Shown here piece after piece: positions 22,518 to 33,749 of a DNA stretch of 64,000 bases. Source of the DNA: Strongyloides papillosus (taxonomy: Eukaryota > Nematoda > Chromadorea > Rhabditida > Strongyloididae); NCBI GenBank assembly GCA_005656395.1, contig SRSI01000002.1:1-64000 (forward strand). Reading direction: 5' to 3'. The translations under genes were made by a program, and so were the position numbers. Numbering within the stretch: position 1 is the stretch's first letter; every line of letters begins with the position of its first letter. The notes under the pieces are model-generated. The model ran no database searches. It saw only the letters and a list, made by a program, of their open reading frames with translations, and was not told where the DNA came from.

Positions 22518-24208
22518 TCAAACAGGACCAGCGCGTGCTAACTTCTTCTTCATGTCCTGCAGCTCATTCCATGCTTCTGCAACTGAATCAGGTAGTTCAG
22601 CGGCACACAAGTCTTCTAGTACTCGATCGTCATTATAATACACCTTGACACGAGTATGAAATCTTCTTCCAGACCGCTGAAAGACCACTTCATTGAAATA
22701 GTGGTTGTTATTCTGTTCGGCTGGTACGACCTCGATTGTTCTCCAGAATTTGGTTCCTATTGGAGAACGATAGCAATTACACTCTCTTCCACGCATGCAT
22801 ACTACAGCCTGCATGGTGGATAATGAGTTTAGTATGACACTTAGATGATGAGCCAATTCACAATCATCTAGTACCAAGATTTGTAACTTCTTCAAAGACG
22901 ATAATAATTCTCGCCACTTCACATCCACTGCATGTGCAAAGTTCTCCAGAATAAGAACTTTCAAACCCCTAGGTAGTGGACCAGATACACTTCCCCCGGC
23001 ATATACCAACCTCATTCCTTCCCAATTAGGAACTATGAGTCTGGGAAATACCGTGGTACCGTGTATCGTTAAGGAAATACCGATAAATGGACTCTTTTGA
23101 TTACGGCTCCATATATCTGGTATCGTATCAATTGAATTCAACATCCCATAATCCACAATAGGTGTTGATTCCAGTGAAGCGCGATAAGTGTTAATCGAAG
23201 TCGCCGTTTGATAAAGACGTACGAGTATAAATGACGTTTCCGCCATTATCATACGTTTAGCAAGCGGATGTTTTGGAAGTAAACCTACATCCTTTAACAA
23301 TAACTGTGCCTCAATAGTGCGAGTATCCCTATTGAGAATCACAGCGTAATCCGCAACTACCTGCTGGAGCGCCTGCATTTCTGCTTCATTGACCACAGGA
23401 ACCATAGGTTTCTTCATTCTTGCAGCAGGATCTCTTGTCACCATCTTCCGAAGCCTTAGCATACGTGGTGTACACTGAATAGCACTCCTCTTACGTATTC
23501 TCGAAATAGTGGGCTCCATCCGTTTTCCTCGCTTCTTGGAGCCTGAAACAGGTCGTGAAACTAGTTGAATTTACTTACCTTTAGCATGGTCAGCAGGAAG
23601 GTCAGAGAGTACCACTATAAGACGAACATCACGATACAGGGATTTCTTAGGACGCCAAAACCTCGGGGGTATCCTTGGTTTCAACGTACCTAACTCACCT
23701 GAACTAGTGCTCGCTTCTACAGCTGGTGGTGGATCCATTACGGTAACAGTCACAATCTCCGTTGATTCAACAACACCACCAGTTTCCATCACTGCTCCCT
23801 CACCACTTCCATCAGTATTAACCTCTTGGACGGTTTCAACAACGTTGGCTTCAGTGGATGCGTCGCCAACGTCATCATCACCATCCAAGAGATGCTCAGC
23901 ATCACTGGACGCTTCACGTACGGGCTCTCCTACACTAGCTGAAACAAGAATATCATCAATGAATCTATTGACTTACCAAGAAGTTCCTTCTCTGTCATGT
24001 CTCCACTCTGAGCCATCTTGAATGTTTGAACTGCTTCTTTGACTTGCTCTTGAAGCAAGATATGATGAGAAACTCTAAAATTCGGGGTTTTTATAGTAGT
24101 GGGTTCCTCCCATCTTATAGGGGGTGGACCTGGGGTCACAATAGAAATTAGATGATCGACACCCACATAGGAATTAATTATTAGCCATCTGGTCAATTCT
24201 AATTCCAT
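22518..24208 (-). CDS. Antisense three-exon accessory gene of the retrotransposon (538 aa, LRR-like region)
   Basis: Exons 24208-23977, 23938-23579 and 23542-22518. Introns are 38 nt (GTAAGT..TTGTTTCAG) and 36 nt (GTAAGT..CTGTTTCAG). Both donors and acceptors are near consensus and both junctions keep frame (phase 1 each), giving 538 residues from ATG to stop. Exon 2 encodes an acidic, Thr/Val/Ser-rich region. The start of exon 3 is basic (KKRGKR, later RIRKR), like a nuclear localisation signal. Residues ~387-447 have leucine-rich-repeat spacing (GLKVLILENF, KLQILVLDDC). It is convergent with gag-pol; stop codons lie 258 bp apart. No family is assigned. The three frames taken separately would be meaningless ORFs, and the exact splice fit is the main evidence. 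Expression needs a promoter left of 24510, not identified. Confidence 0.75.
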
Positions 24209-24509
24209 TATAAACTCATCATAGATTCATCAACGTAAACTCCAAATTTAAAATCAAATTTTCATAAAAGGAAATTAAGCTGACCGTAAACAATCACTAA
24301 AACACAACACTCATCACACAATTGTCTCGGCCAGATTACCAAATTATCATCAATAAACAATTACAATATTGTAAACAGCTGGTAGTAAACAATTCCAGAA
24401 ATTAGGTCAAAGCTAATTATTACAGTAACAGAAAAACACCAATTAAATAGAAATAACTAATTATATTCAATTCACATCTATTACCAGTACAATATTAGTA
24501 ACACTAATT

Positions 24510-24776
24510 ATGAAAAGACTACGTTTGGAAATTATTTTTGCCGATCCAGTATCGTATGATGAAGACTTCCAGAAGAGAATAAGAAGAGAAAAACTACCGA
24601 TCTATCCAGTGAAGGTAGACCAATCAGACTGGATATATGAATTCTGGGAGAAAGATGTGGACGAAGTCATAGACAGGATGGAGGAAATGGGAGGTTGGTT
24701 GATGACTAGTAGTGGAGAAATAGTTGATTTTGATTTCTACATCGACTATAATTATGAACTTGAAATAACAGAATAA
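24510..24776 (+). CDS. Small acidic ORF (88 aa) in the retrotransposon accessory block
   Basis: ATG-to-TAA frame with balanced, non-repetitive composition, rich in Glu/Asp (EFWEKDVDEVIDRMEEMGGW) and without Cys or membrane segments. It lies divergently from the antisense gene (ATGs 302 bp apart), so the intervening AT-rich stretch could act as a bidirectional promoter. Function unknown. It is short, so it could be chance, but its codon content resembles gag-pol more than the flanking AT-rich spacers. Confidence 0.45.
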   Translation: MKRLRLEIIFADPVSYDEDFQKRIRREKLPIYPVKVDQSDWIYEFWEKDVDEVIDRMEEMGGWLMTSSGEIVDFDFYIDYNYELEITE

Positions 24777-25424
24777 TAATTATTTAAAGTACTAACATCA
24801 ACTGTGAAATATTAACAAACCATATTCAAATTAAAATAACCAAGAACATCAATTATTATTATACTATATACGAATTAATTACTTGAAAATCATTATACTT
24901 TATTATATTCAAAACCCTATATTTTATTAAACTCGAGATCATCATCATAATATTCGAGAAAGATATATTTATATTTAACTAACTTTAAAATCATATTTCA
25001 TTATATACCAAAATTTATTCTTCTAGTTACTAACATTTAAATGTACCAGTATTTACTTGAAAAAAACTGAAAAACCAAATTTACACATATTCTAATTTAC
25101 CCTCGTTAACAATATTCTAAGAAATACTATAATATTGAAACTATATCAAAGAAATTTAAAATATATATCAAAATATAATTACAAATTTGAAATTGACTAC
25201 TGCCATTGTGATCCATCGCAATATAGAAGAAATTATAAGACTATTATTCAAAAGAGGATAAATATCAAATAATGTGTACTAGAACATCTAATATTACCGA
25301 AGGAGATATGAAAACAATCATTGAAATGAAGTCTCGTCAAGGTTACACTTTATGAACAGATATTAACAGATACAAGAATACAAAGAAACAAACAACAAAA
25401 AGTATTCATGGTTTAAACAACAGA
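24777..25424. other. Non-coding spacer inside the retrotransposon
   Basis: AT-rich sequence without a supported ORF, separating the 88-aa ORF from the antisense membrane-protein ORF. Confidence 0.5.
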
Positions 25425-25802
25425 TTATGGAGATTTTGATGGTACAGAATCAACATCATCATCATCACTATCTAGTACTGGAGACTCTTGAACTTGAGCA
25501 GTTCCAGTAACTGCTGTTGTAGGTGCTGTTGTTGGAGTTGGGGTGGTGGTGAATCGTTGATAAATCCAAGCAAGAATTATGATAATCGAAGTGCTGATGA
25601 TTTCTACAAGAAATTCGGTAAGAAATTCATCAGTGAAGCTTCCTCTAGGACATCCTCCTCTTCCTCCTCCTATAGCAGCAGCAGCAAGTGGAGGTATGGA
25701 TGGTGGAGAAGCTGTAGTAGTTGTAGTAGTAGTTGATGATCCGCAGTTGGTTATATAACTACTACAACGATCTTTATAAATGTTACAGATGTCAAACTTC
25801 AT
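25425..25802 (-). CDS. Antisense single-pass membrane protein ORF (~125 aa) of the retrotransposon
   Basis: ATG at 25802. Order: short Cys-containing N terminus (CNIYKDRC, then another C), Thr run and Pro/Ala/Gly-rich stretch, then a membrane segment (ISTSIIIILAWIY), Thr/Pro-rich linker and acidic tail (DSDDDDVDS). A T-rich run and TTTTTAG end just before the frame (25809-25808), so this may be a second exon with the first exon further right. No family recognised. Lies in the same orientation as the spliced antisense gene. Confidence 0.5.
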   Translation of the reverse strand: MKFDICNIYKDRCSSYITNCGSSTTTTTTTASPPSIPPLAAAAIGGGRGGCPRGSFTDEFLTEFLVEIISTSIIIILAWIYQRFTTTPTPTTAPTTAVTGTAQVQESPVLDSDDDDVDSVPSKSP

Positions 25803-26297
25803 ACTCACTAAAAATGAAAGAAAATGTTAATAAATAAATAATAACTTAGACATGACAACACAATAATAAAAGAAACACATTAATAGTACAACAAGACATC
25901 ACATTCATTTTTGGATACCTCAACTATGAAAAAATCTTCTTATCCAATTTAGGAATAATAGAATAATGAAAAAAAAAATCACGATTTTAATAATAGAATA
26001 ATAATAATAAGTATATCAAAACAAATCGACCAAATTACCAGCTCATACTTCAAGTGACAATACATTCTCCAGTCTGAAATAAATAAAACAATTAGCAACA
26101 CCTGATCCTCGACACTAATGCTAATAAAACATGTAATCCCGTAAAATTAATAAAGTAAGGAAATTGGGAAAGCATTGGAGAAGTGTCACCGAAAACATTC
26201 CAGTTAGGAGACACCGGAAGATAGAAGATAATTGGTAAAATAAACAAATAACCATAATTAATAATTAATTAATAAATTTTAATATAAATAAAACTAT

Positions 26298-26305
26298 AAG
26301 GGGGA
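26298..26305 (+). promoter_or_regulatory. Polypurine tract
   Basis: AAGGGGGA immediately before the 3' LTR; the plus-strand primer site. Confidence 0.85.
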
Positions 26306-26454
26306 TGTAAGCCCGCCTCTGGCAGGCACTATAAATACGCAATCCTAAGGGTTGCTATCTCAGTCTTAGTTTCATTTATAATTTTTACATTACTATGCCA
26401 CAATAAACATTTATTCATAATATATTATTTTTAACATTAGCTGACAAGCTAACA
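26306..26454 (+). repeat. 3' LTR
   Basis: 149 bp, identical to the 5' LTR. Flanked on the right by ATTT, the target-site duplicate of 15007-15010. Confidence 0.97.
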
Positions 26455-27358
26455 ATTTCATAAAGTTACGCTTTTGGAGAAAGTTTTATAATCTTTCAAA
26501 TTAGTAAAAGAAACCTAGAAATAAAATTGATTAATGAAAAATGTTAACTTCTTTTTTGTATATCTTGAATAATGAATACAATTACTTCAATCAATTCCAC
26601 GAAATATCTTATATACAATTTTTATTTATCTTTTTACCAATTATTTTTCCAGATAAGTTAACATCCAAGAAACATAATTGTGGTTTTTACATATGATTCA
26701 TTTTACATCTTAAAATTGGCCCAAATTTTTTAAAAGTAAGTTTAAGATTGATAAGATTTTTCCAATCAACATAACCAAAACTTTTAGTTAGAATATGTTG
26801 TGGTAGAAGTAGTAAATTGATGAGATCAGACATATTACTATTTAAAATAAATGATAGTAAAAAATTATTTTATTTATAATTTCCAATCAGTTGTAAAATA
26901 TATTTTTAATCAATTAATAAAACTTATTTTAGTGGTTAATTAAGTATATTTTAATAATACAAAAACTAAGTTTTTTGTCTACATCTTTAAATTAAAATGA
27001 CATGCATTAATGCTTTGTATGTCTTTATTAAAAATATAATATTGAAAGAAAAATTAGTTTTAACTGTATATCAATATTAATTCAAAATTACATTTATTTC
27101 ATTATAAAAATGTTTATAAAAACTAAACATTTTTGAATATCATAATATATAGAATTTTTTACAGCAATAGACAATATTTAACATAATAAGTTCGAAAAAA
27201 TTTACCATCATTTTGCATCAATATTGTCGAGTAAAAATGCATATAATATACATTAACAAAAAAATTAAAAATTGTACTACAATTTAAGACTAAATTGTAG
27301 GACAAAAATGATGTAATTTTGAGTGATATTTTTTGTTCACTTGCTATAGTCAAATTGA
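26455..27358. other. AT-rich DNA between two mobile elements
   Basis: The first ~330 bp are the far side of the retrotransposon target and hold minus-strand coding-like debris that resembles sequence at 14900-14960. The rest shows no supportable feature. Confidence 0.4.
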
Positions 27359-30300
27359 CAAAGATATGCTCTGTGTGTACAAGCTAATCAAGTTTGTAAT
27401 GATTCAATATTTGATCTTAATGGTGTAAACATTAGTGTTGAAAATATATCAGATGTTAATTCTAATATTTCGGCAACTAAAATAAATGTAAAGGGTAGAC
27501 TATCAAAAATAGTCAAAAAAGAACCTTTACATTTATCTAAAAATAATAAAAATAAAAAAATCGACTCTAATTTAAATGAAGAAATATCTTTATTAAAAAT
27601 TAAATATGATAAATGTAAAAGACTATGTGAAAAAAAGAAAATACAAGTGCAGTTAAATAGATTAGAAAAAAAATCTATCGATACTGTTAAAAAAGATTGT
27701 ATTGAAACTTTAAAAATAAATAAGATAGTTGATAATAATCCACTTAAAGGTTCATTAATTAATAATGAAGAACCAATGGAAATTGATAAATGTGAAAACG
27801 ATGCATCAAATTTACTTATAAATTTCGATGAAGGTATCGATTCTACATTAAAAGAAATAATTGTAATTGAAAGTAAAATTAAAAATTGCAAAAGAGTCAA
27901 TGAAAAGAAGAAATTGCAAGTGCATTTAAATAGATTAAATAAAAAATTATCACAAGATACTGTTAAATCAAATTCTAATGATACTTCAAAAGTAAATGAG
28001 ATAATTGACATTGATCTAAATAAAAATGTTATAGCAAATAATGAAGAGCCCATGGAAATTGATATATGTGAGAATAATATATAAAAAGATCCAATAGGGC
28101 CTAATGTAGATGTGAATTCTACATTAAAAGAAATAAAAGATACTAAAGTGAAAATTAAAAAGAGTAAAAAAAAATCGGATACTAATAAATTACGATTGCA
28201 ATTACAAAGATCTAAAAAAAACTTACCAAAAAGTTTGAAAAGTATTGCAAAAAAGGATAAATTAGACACGAGTAGTGACAAATTTTCTGTAGTTAGTGAT
28301 TTATTAGTAAACTTAATTGACTTAAAAAAGTCTAAAAAAGGAATGAATAAAAATAAATTGACAAAAAGGATTCAAAGATTATCAAGTAACATTATAAAAT
28401 GTGATGCTGTATCTTTAAATAAAAATTGTCAGGTAGATTCTATTGTAAAAGCTCTTGATTCAATTCAAGTAGCTAATCATTCTACAAAAAAAAGACAAAA
28501 AAGCAAAAAGTATTTGAAAAAAGAAGAACTTTTTCCAGCTAGAAATGAGAAAATTATCCCAAATGAACATTATTTGGGTCCTCTTTCTACTGGCTGTGAA
28601 CATTGCCAAGCAATGTTCTACGAAAAAGAATCCAAATATAAACAATGCTGTGAATTTGGGGGAGTTAAAGAATATGAAAGATTATTTAATAACTTTCCTA
28701 AATTTATGAAAGATTTGTTTATAGGTGAAGATGAAGAAAGTATATACTTTAAAAAGCATTGTAGGCGAATTAATAATAAATTTGCCTTTGCGAGTTATAC
28801 CGGTCAACAAAGAGATTTTAAAACACCAGGTCCTCCAACATTTGTGTTGCATGGTGAGGCTAAACATGTAATAAACACAGCTGTACCTGAAAATAAAGAT
28901 AATTTGTCCTATGGGCAATTATATTTTTACGGACCTGATGTTGCTGAAGATATTAGAAATAAAAATGTTAACGCATTTAATGAAATATCAGTTATTAGTA
29001 ATCTTACTCATATAATTTCCAAAATAAATATGTTAGCATTATCATATAAACATTTTGGTGATTATATTCGTGAGCAAGAGCTAAAACATAAAAATGAAAA
29101 CAAAGCTGTACCAATTTATAAATTAGTTTTGAAACCTCCAGCAAATAAGAACGATAGAGTTCGTAATTTGCCAGAGGTTACAGAAATAGCAGCTATATTT
29201 CAAAGTGAAGATGGAGAAGTTCCTGATTATAATGTTTTGTTATGTAATAAAACAGGAAAATTGGAAACTTTGAGCCATTTCAGTCCCTTAAAAGATCCTG
29301 CAACATATCCATTGTTCTTCCCAACAGGAGCTTTTGGATGGGAAGAGAAAAAAACTTATAAAAAAGGTAATGAGCAAAGATCTCTAACGAAATTGGTTTA
29401 TTACCAAAATCTAATTGCTGTGAGACCATCATTTAATCCTTTACATCATGGAGGATTATTATTTCAACTGTTTGTTGTTGATGCTTACACAGCAATAGAA
29501 AGAGATCGTCTAAATTACGTTATTAAGCTTAACAAAGAGCTTAAACAAAAAAATAATAAACAAATAGAAGATCTTCTTGAAGATTATCTTATCGGTGATG
29601 AAGATAATGAAGAAGCTGCAAAAAAAAGTGAGAGAATTAAACTTTTTAGCAGTTACATTGGTTCAAGAAGATTCATGCATTTAGGCTATCAAGATGGTAT
29701 GGCCATTGTTAGGAAATTTGGGAAACCAGATTTCTTTATTACAATGACCACAAACCCAAATTGGAGAGAGATTACAGAAAATCTTTATCCAGGGCAACTA
29801 CCGAATGATCGCCATGACTTGATTGCAAGAGTGTTTAAGCATAAATCCGATGCTTTAACACATGACTTGAAGGAAAACAAAATAATGGGTAATGTGGTTT
29901 ATCTACAGTCAACCATTGAGTTTCAGAAAAGATCTTTACCACATATTCACATATTGGTAAAAGTTTCAAAAGAAGACTTCAGATTAACTTCTGATCAGGT
30001 AGATGAATGTGTCAAAGCAGAATTCCCTGATAAAGAAAAAAATCCACGTCTCTTTGAAATTGTCACTAAAACAATGGTACATTCGAGATGTGATATTTTG
30101 AAAACAAAAGTACCCTGTTGGGATGAGGCAAAGAATATTTGCACTAAAAAATTCCCAAAACAGTACCATAAAGTAACTTCCATCACTTCTAAAGGTAAAG
30201 TTAATATTAAGAGATCATTTGATTCTTTATCAGATATTACAGATAGATTTGGTAACAAAGTAAATAATGATTTTTGTGTAACATATAATTATTATTTAAG

Positions 30301-32640
30301 CTTGAAATACAATTCACATATTAATGTAAAAATATGTGAAAGTGTTTTAAGTCCTAAGTATTTATTTAAGTATACACATAAATCAAATGGTGATAAAATT
30401 TCTGCAGATGTGGTCGAAACCGTTGAATCGAAAGATGAGGTTAAACTTCATATTGATGGTAGATATGTAGGACCATCAGAAGCAGTTTGGAGAATCATGG
30501 AGTATCCAATACTTTATAAAGATTGGACTGTTGTAAGATTAGCAGTTCACCTGATAAATGAGAATTGCACCGTTGCTGATGAAATGAATAATGGCAATAA
30601 TAATTGTTTTAAAGCGGAAAAAGGTTATAAATCTACATTGGTAGCATATTATAATCTCAATAAAAACGATATTAATGCTAGAAAGTATCTCTATAATGAG
30701 ATACCGGAGTATTATTGGTTTGACTTAAAAACCAGAGAATGGAAATTAAGACATCGCCAAAGGCGTACAATAGGAAGGATATTTACTGTATCACCTATGA
30801 ATGTCGAATTGTTTTCACTTCGCCAACTTTTACTCCATGTACCTGGAGCAACATGTGAAGGCGATTTGAAAATTGTTAGTGATGTTCAATGGCCCTCATT
30901 TAGAGATGCTGCCATATCAAGAGGCTTACTTGATACTGAAGACAATTACAATGAATTGTTTGAAGAAGCATGTGAAAGCGCGATGCCTAACATGCTTCGT
31001 AATTACTTCGGGCTCATGATTTGCTATTGGCCATCTTTTACAAGGCATTATGATACCTTCATAAGGTTCAAAAATTAATTAATCGAAGATTATTTAATGA
31101 AATATAATGGTAATGAAGAAAGAGCTGAAGCTCAAGCCATTTTTGATATTAGAAATGTTCTACAATCTAATAACTTTAATGCTATACTGATTTACCTGAA
31201 GTCAATTTCGATATTATAGAGATTGACTATGTTGAGGATAAAGATGTTCTAAAAAAGTTAGGTGAAGAAAATTTAAAATCAGCTAACGAAGAACAGAAAA
31301 ACTTTATTAATAGGATATTAAATATCATTGTTAATAATATCTCAGATAAACGTTGCTTCTTTTTAGAAGGACCTGCAGGAACAGGTAAGACATTCGTCTA
31401 CACAACGTTATATTATTTGCTTAGAGCTGAAGATAAGATAGTACTTAATTGTGCTTCAACAGGTATTGCGGCTACTCTTCTTAGAAATGGACAAACAGTT
31501 CATTCTATGTTTTCAGTACCTATTACCTTATTTGACAGTAATTTTAGGCTATCCAAGCTTAATAAATTACGTACTACTATGCTTGAAAAAGCTTCATTAA
31601 TAATAACTGATGAAGCACCTATGCTTAGTAAGTATGTAATTGATTATCTTGATCAGCAACTGAAAAAAGTTTGCAAGAATGATCTTCCATTCGGTGGAAA
31701 AGTCATCATATGTGGTGGTGATTTTAGACAAACATTGCCTATCCTACCAAATTCTACAAGGCATCAAAATGTTTTGTTCTCAATTAAGTATAGCCCTCTT
31801 TGGAATGTTCACTTTGAGACAGTGAAACTTACCAGAAACATGAGGGTTAAAGAGAACGAGATAGATTTTGCCAAGTGGATTTTAGATATTGGTAATGATG
31901 CTCTTCAAAAAAATGAAGATGGCGAAGTGGATATACCACTAAATATCCAATCAACTGGAAATTTAGTGAATGATATCTTTGGAGCTAAAAATGAAAGCAT
32001 ATTAGAAAAATCTAACTATGCAATTCTTGCTCCAACAAATGCCATTGTAGAGACTATCAATAATGAAGTATTAAATACTCTACCAGGCGATGTAGAAAAA
32101 ATATTTTCAGCCGATTCGATTAGAAAAGATTCGGATACAAATAAAAATTACTACAACATGCCTATTGAGAACTTAAATCAGTTAACACCTAGCGGTTTAC
32201 CACCACATGTGTTAAATCTCAAGGTTAATGCCGTAATTATTGTTCTTCGTAATTTGAACATTAAAGAAGGACTTTGTAACGGCACAAGATTGAGAGTTAT
32301 AAAAATTAATAAAAGAATCTTGACATGTATTCATTTGTCAGGGTTAAATAAAGATAAAACTGTTCTTATACCTAGAATAGTTTTATATAGTTCTGAAGGA
32401 GAATATCCTTTTACACTAGCAAGGAAACAGTTTCCTGTAAGACTTGCTTTTGCCATGACAATTAATAAAAGTCAAGGGCAAACATTAAGTAAAGTTGGTG
32501 TAGATTTAACAACACCAGTTTTTTCACATGGGCAATTGTATGTTGCTTTTTCGCGAGTAAAAAGCTCTGATTGTCTATTTGTTAAAACAGAATCTAAAAA
32601 AGCTAAAAATATTGTATATAAAGAGATATTTAATGCATAG
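27359..32640 (+). pseudogene. Helitron/Helentron Rep-helicase protein (HUH Rep + PIF1-type helicase), disrupted
   Basis: A single frame is open from 27359 except for TAA at 28082-28084, then TAA at 31076-31078. A frameshift near 31190 puts the helicase in another frame until TAG at 32638. Order of domains: Lys-rich N-terminal extension with degenerate ~90-residue repeats (27.57-28.4 kb); a C-x2-C..C-C segment near 28.6 kb; Helitron-like Rep domain with the HUH motif PHIHILV (about 29939) and the Tyr motif KYLFKYTHK (about 30356); PIF1-like helicase with Walker A GPAGTGKT (31369-31392), [14 protein letters not shown] and a final SQGQTL..VAFSRV block. This is the rolling-circle transposition protein. 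No ATG lies near the frame opening, so the true start is missing or in an upstream exon. The few lesions suggest fairly recent decay. Confidence 0.9.
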
Positions 32641-32941
32641 ATTCTGATGAGATAATGAAAACATGAAGAACAAAATGATGGCAGCAATTAAAGCAGATGG
32701 AGGACCACAAGAAAGAAACAGGAATATTTTTTTAACATTTTTAAATAAATGAATTTTTTTAATTATAATTTTTTTAACATTTTTAAATAAATGATTGTTT
32801 TTTTAATTGTGTTTTTTTATTTCTTTGAATGACAAATTGTTCTAATACAAATATTTTGATAATAATTTAATACAAAAATTCTTTTAAAAAATATGCTCTG
32901 CGGACCAGACGTGACCTGCCGAAGGCAGGTCTAAGGCTGGT
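27359..32941 (+). mobile_element. Autonomous Helentron-like rolling-circle transposon, decayed
   Basis: Encodes a Rep/helicase protein (broken) and ends at 32941 with the compound hairpin shared with the short copies: ACCAG..CTGGT outer stem, GACCTGCC (32913-32920), GAA, GGCAGGTC (32924-32931) inner stem. The left end is not resolved; 27359 is only where the coding frame opens. Confidence 0.8.
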
Positions 32942-32968
32942 ATATTAAAATGAATTTATTTTTGGTAT

Positions 32969-33678
32969 TTATAGAGTTTTCTTGATAACGCCTTCTGGGG
33001 GCGTTACAACAGTAATTTTTCCTTTTTTTATATCTTTTGGCCATACATTTTCAACTGTTGCTTTTATTCTATAATAGCCACAACTTAAATAGAAAGTAGC
33101 ATTATAATCTATTAAATAGATAAGTAATTTAAATTTTATTTATATTAGTTAAATTTTATTTAATCTGGTACAACGCCTATTAATTTTCACAATAAAAACA
33201 ACAATTACAAAAATTTACCTTATAATTATCAATATTTCCTAAACAATGCCAGGTTCTATACAACCTCAAAAATAAATAACTTAACCCCCAAAAATATTAT
33301 AATTAAATTTAAGTTTTGGGATTAAAATTAGTGAATTTGAAAATAATGACGTTGCTACCGTAAAAACGTCTATTTAAAATAATTTCTGAGAGATGCTTTA
33401 TACCATGACAAACAATCAAGACATATTTAGCTTTCAATATACAACAATTCAAATTATTCACCTGTTATTTCTGAGTTATTCAAATATTTTTTAATTCTAA
33501 AAGTTCTATTACAATATGCATAAGTATGTTCAACTACATGTCTCTCTTCTAGATATATTAATGCATAACCAAAATCATAACAATATTTTCTACATGATAG
33601 ACATTTTATGTTTCCTGTGAGTAAAACATTACACTTCGGTTTTACTTGGAATATCACATGTTTTATATTGCGGAACAA
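32969..33678 (-). CDS. Small Cys-rich protein gene, at least two exons, start unresolved
   Basis: A Cys-rich frame (33678-33462) has a C-x2-C-x3-C core and further Cys residues. It ends ACAG|GTGAAT, and the last exon 33108-32969 begins after ATTTAATAG. The join is phase 1 and in frame, and yields a second Cys region followed by VWPKDIKKGK and a stop. Pattern and length vaguely resemble secreted transthyretin-like or other small extracellular beta-sandwich proteins; this is a guess. No ATG opens the frame upstream: a TAG lies just before it, and a further 5' exon or a 31-nt micro-intron from an ATG near 33707 would be needed. TATAAAGG near 33733 could be its promoter. The Helentron hairpin ends 27 bp beyond its stop. 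Confidence 0.5.
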
Positions 33679-33749
33679 TAATTTTAAACATTGAAATACA
33701 AACTATAAATACTGTTGTTGGCCCTCCTCCTTTATAAACGTTTTAATAT

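Larger units (their letters stand above)
15011..26454 (+). mobile_element. Intact 11.4-kb Ty3/Gypsy-type LTR retrotransposon with antisense accessory gene
   Basis: Bounded by identical 149-bp LTRs (15011-15159 and 26306-26454; TG..CA) and a 4-bp target duplication ATTT (15007-15010 and 26455-26458). A tRNA-Gln primer site follows the left LTR and a purine tract precedes the right one. The gag-pol ORF covers 15696-22259. Downstream there are about 4 kb of extra genes: a spliced minus-strand gene (24208-22518), a plus-strand ORF (24510-24776) and a minus-strand membrane-protein ORF (25802-25425). Base composition is visibly richer in G and C than the flanks. Domain order PR-RT-RNaseH-IN places it with Ty3/Gypsy. 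LTR identity implies recent insertion. Confidence 0.97.

Noticed and set aside
25488..25736. 82-codon Ser/Trp/Gly-rich plus-strand frame.
   Set aside because: Shadow of the antisense membrane-protein ORF and its Thr/Pro/Gly codon repeats.
27365..27380. TATGCTCTG.G at 27365 matches the start of the conserved Helentron 3' ends (32892) and might be a terminal repeat.
   Set aside because: Same orientation, only about ten bases, lies within the coding frame, and no hairpin follows; chance match more likely.
27388..28281. 297-codon minus-strand frame opposite the Rep/helicase gene.
   Set aside because: Shadow of the Lys/Asn-rich plus-strand N-terminal extension; its translation is a low-complexity Phe/Leu/Ser string.
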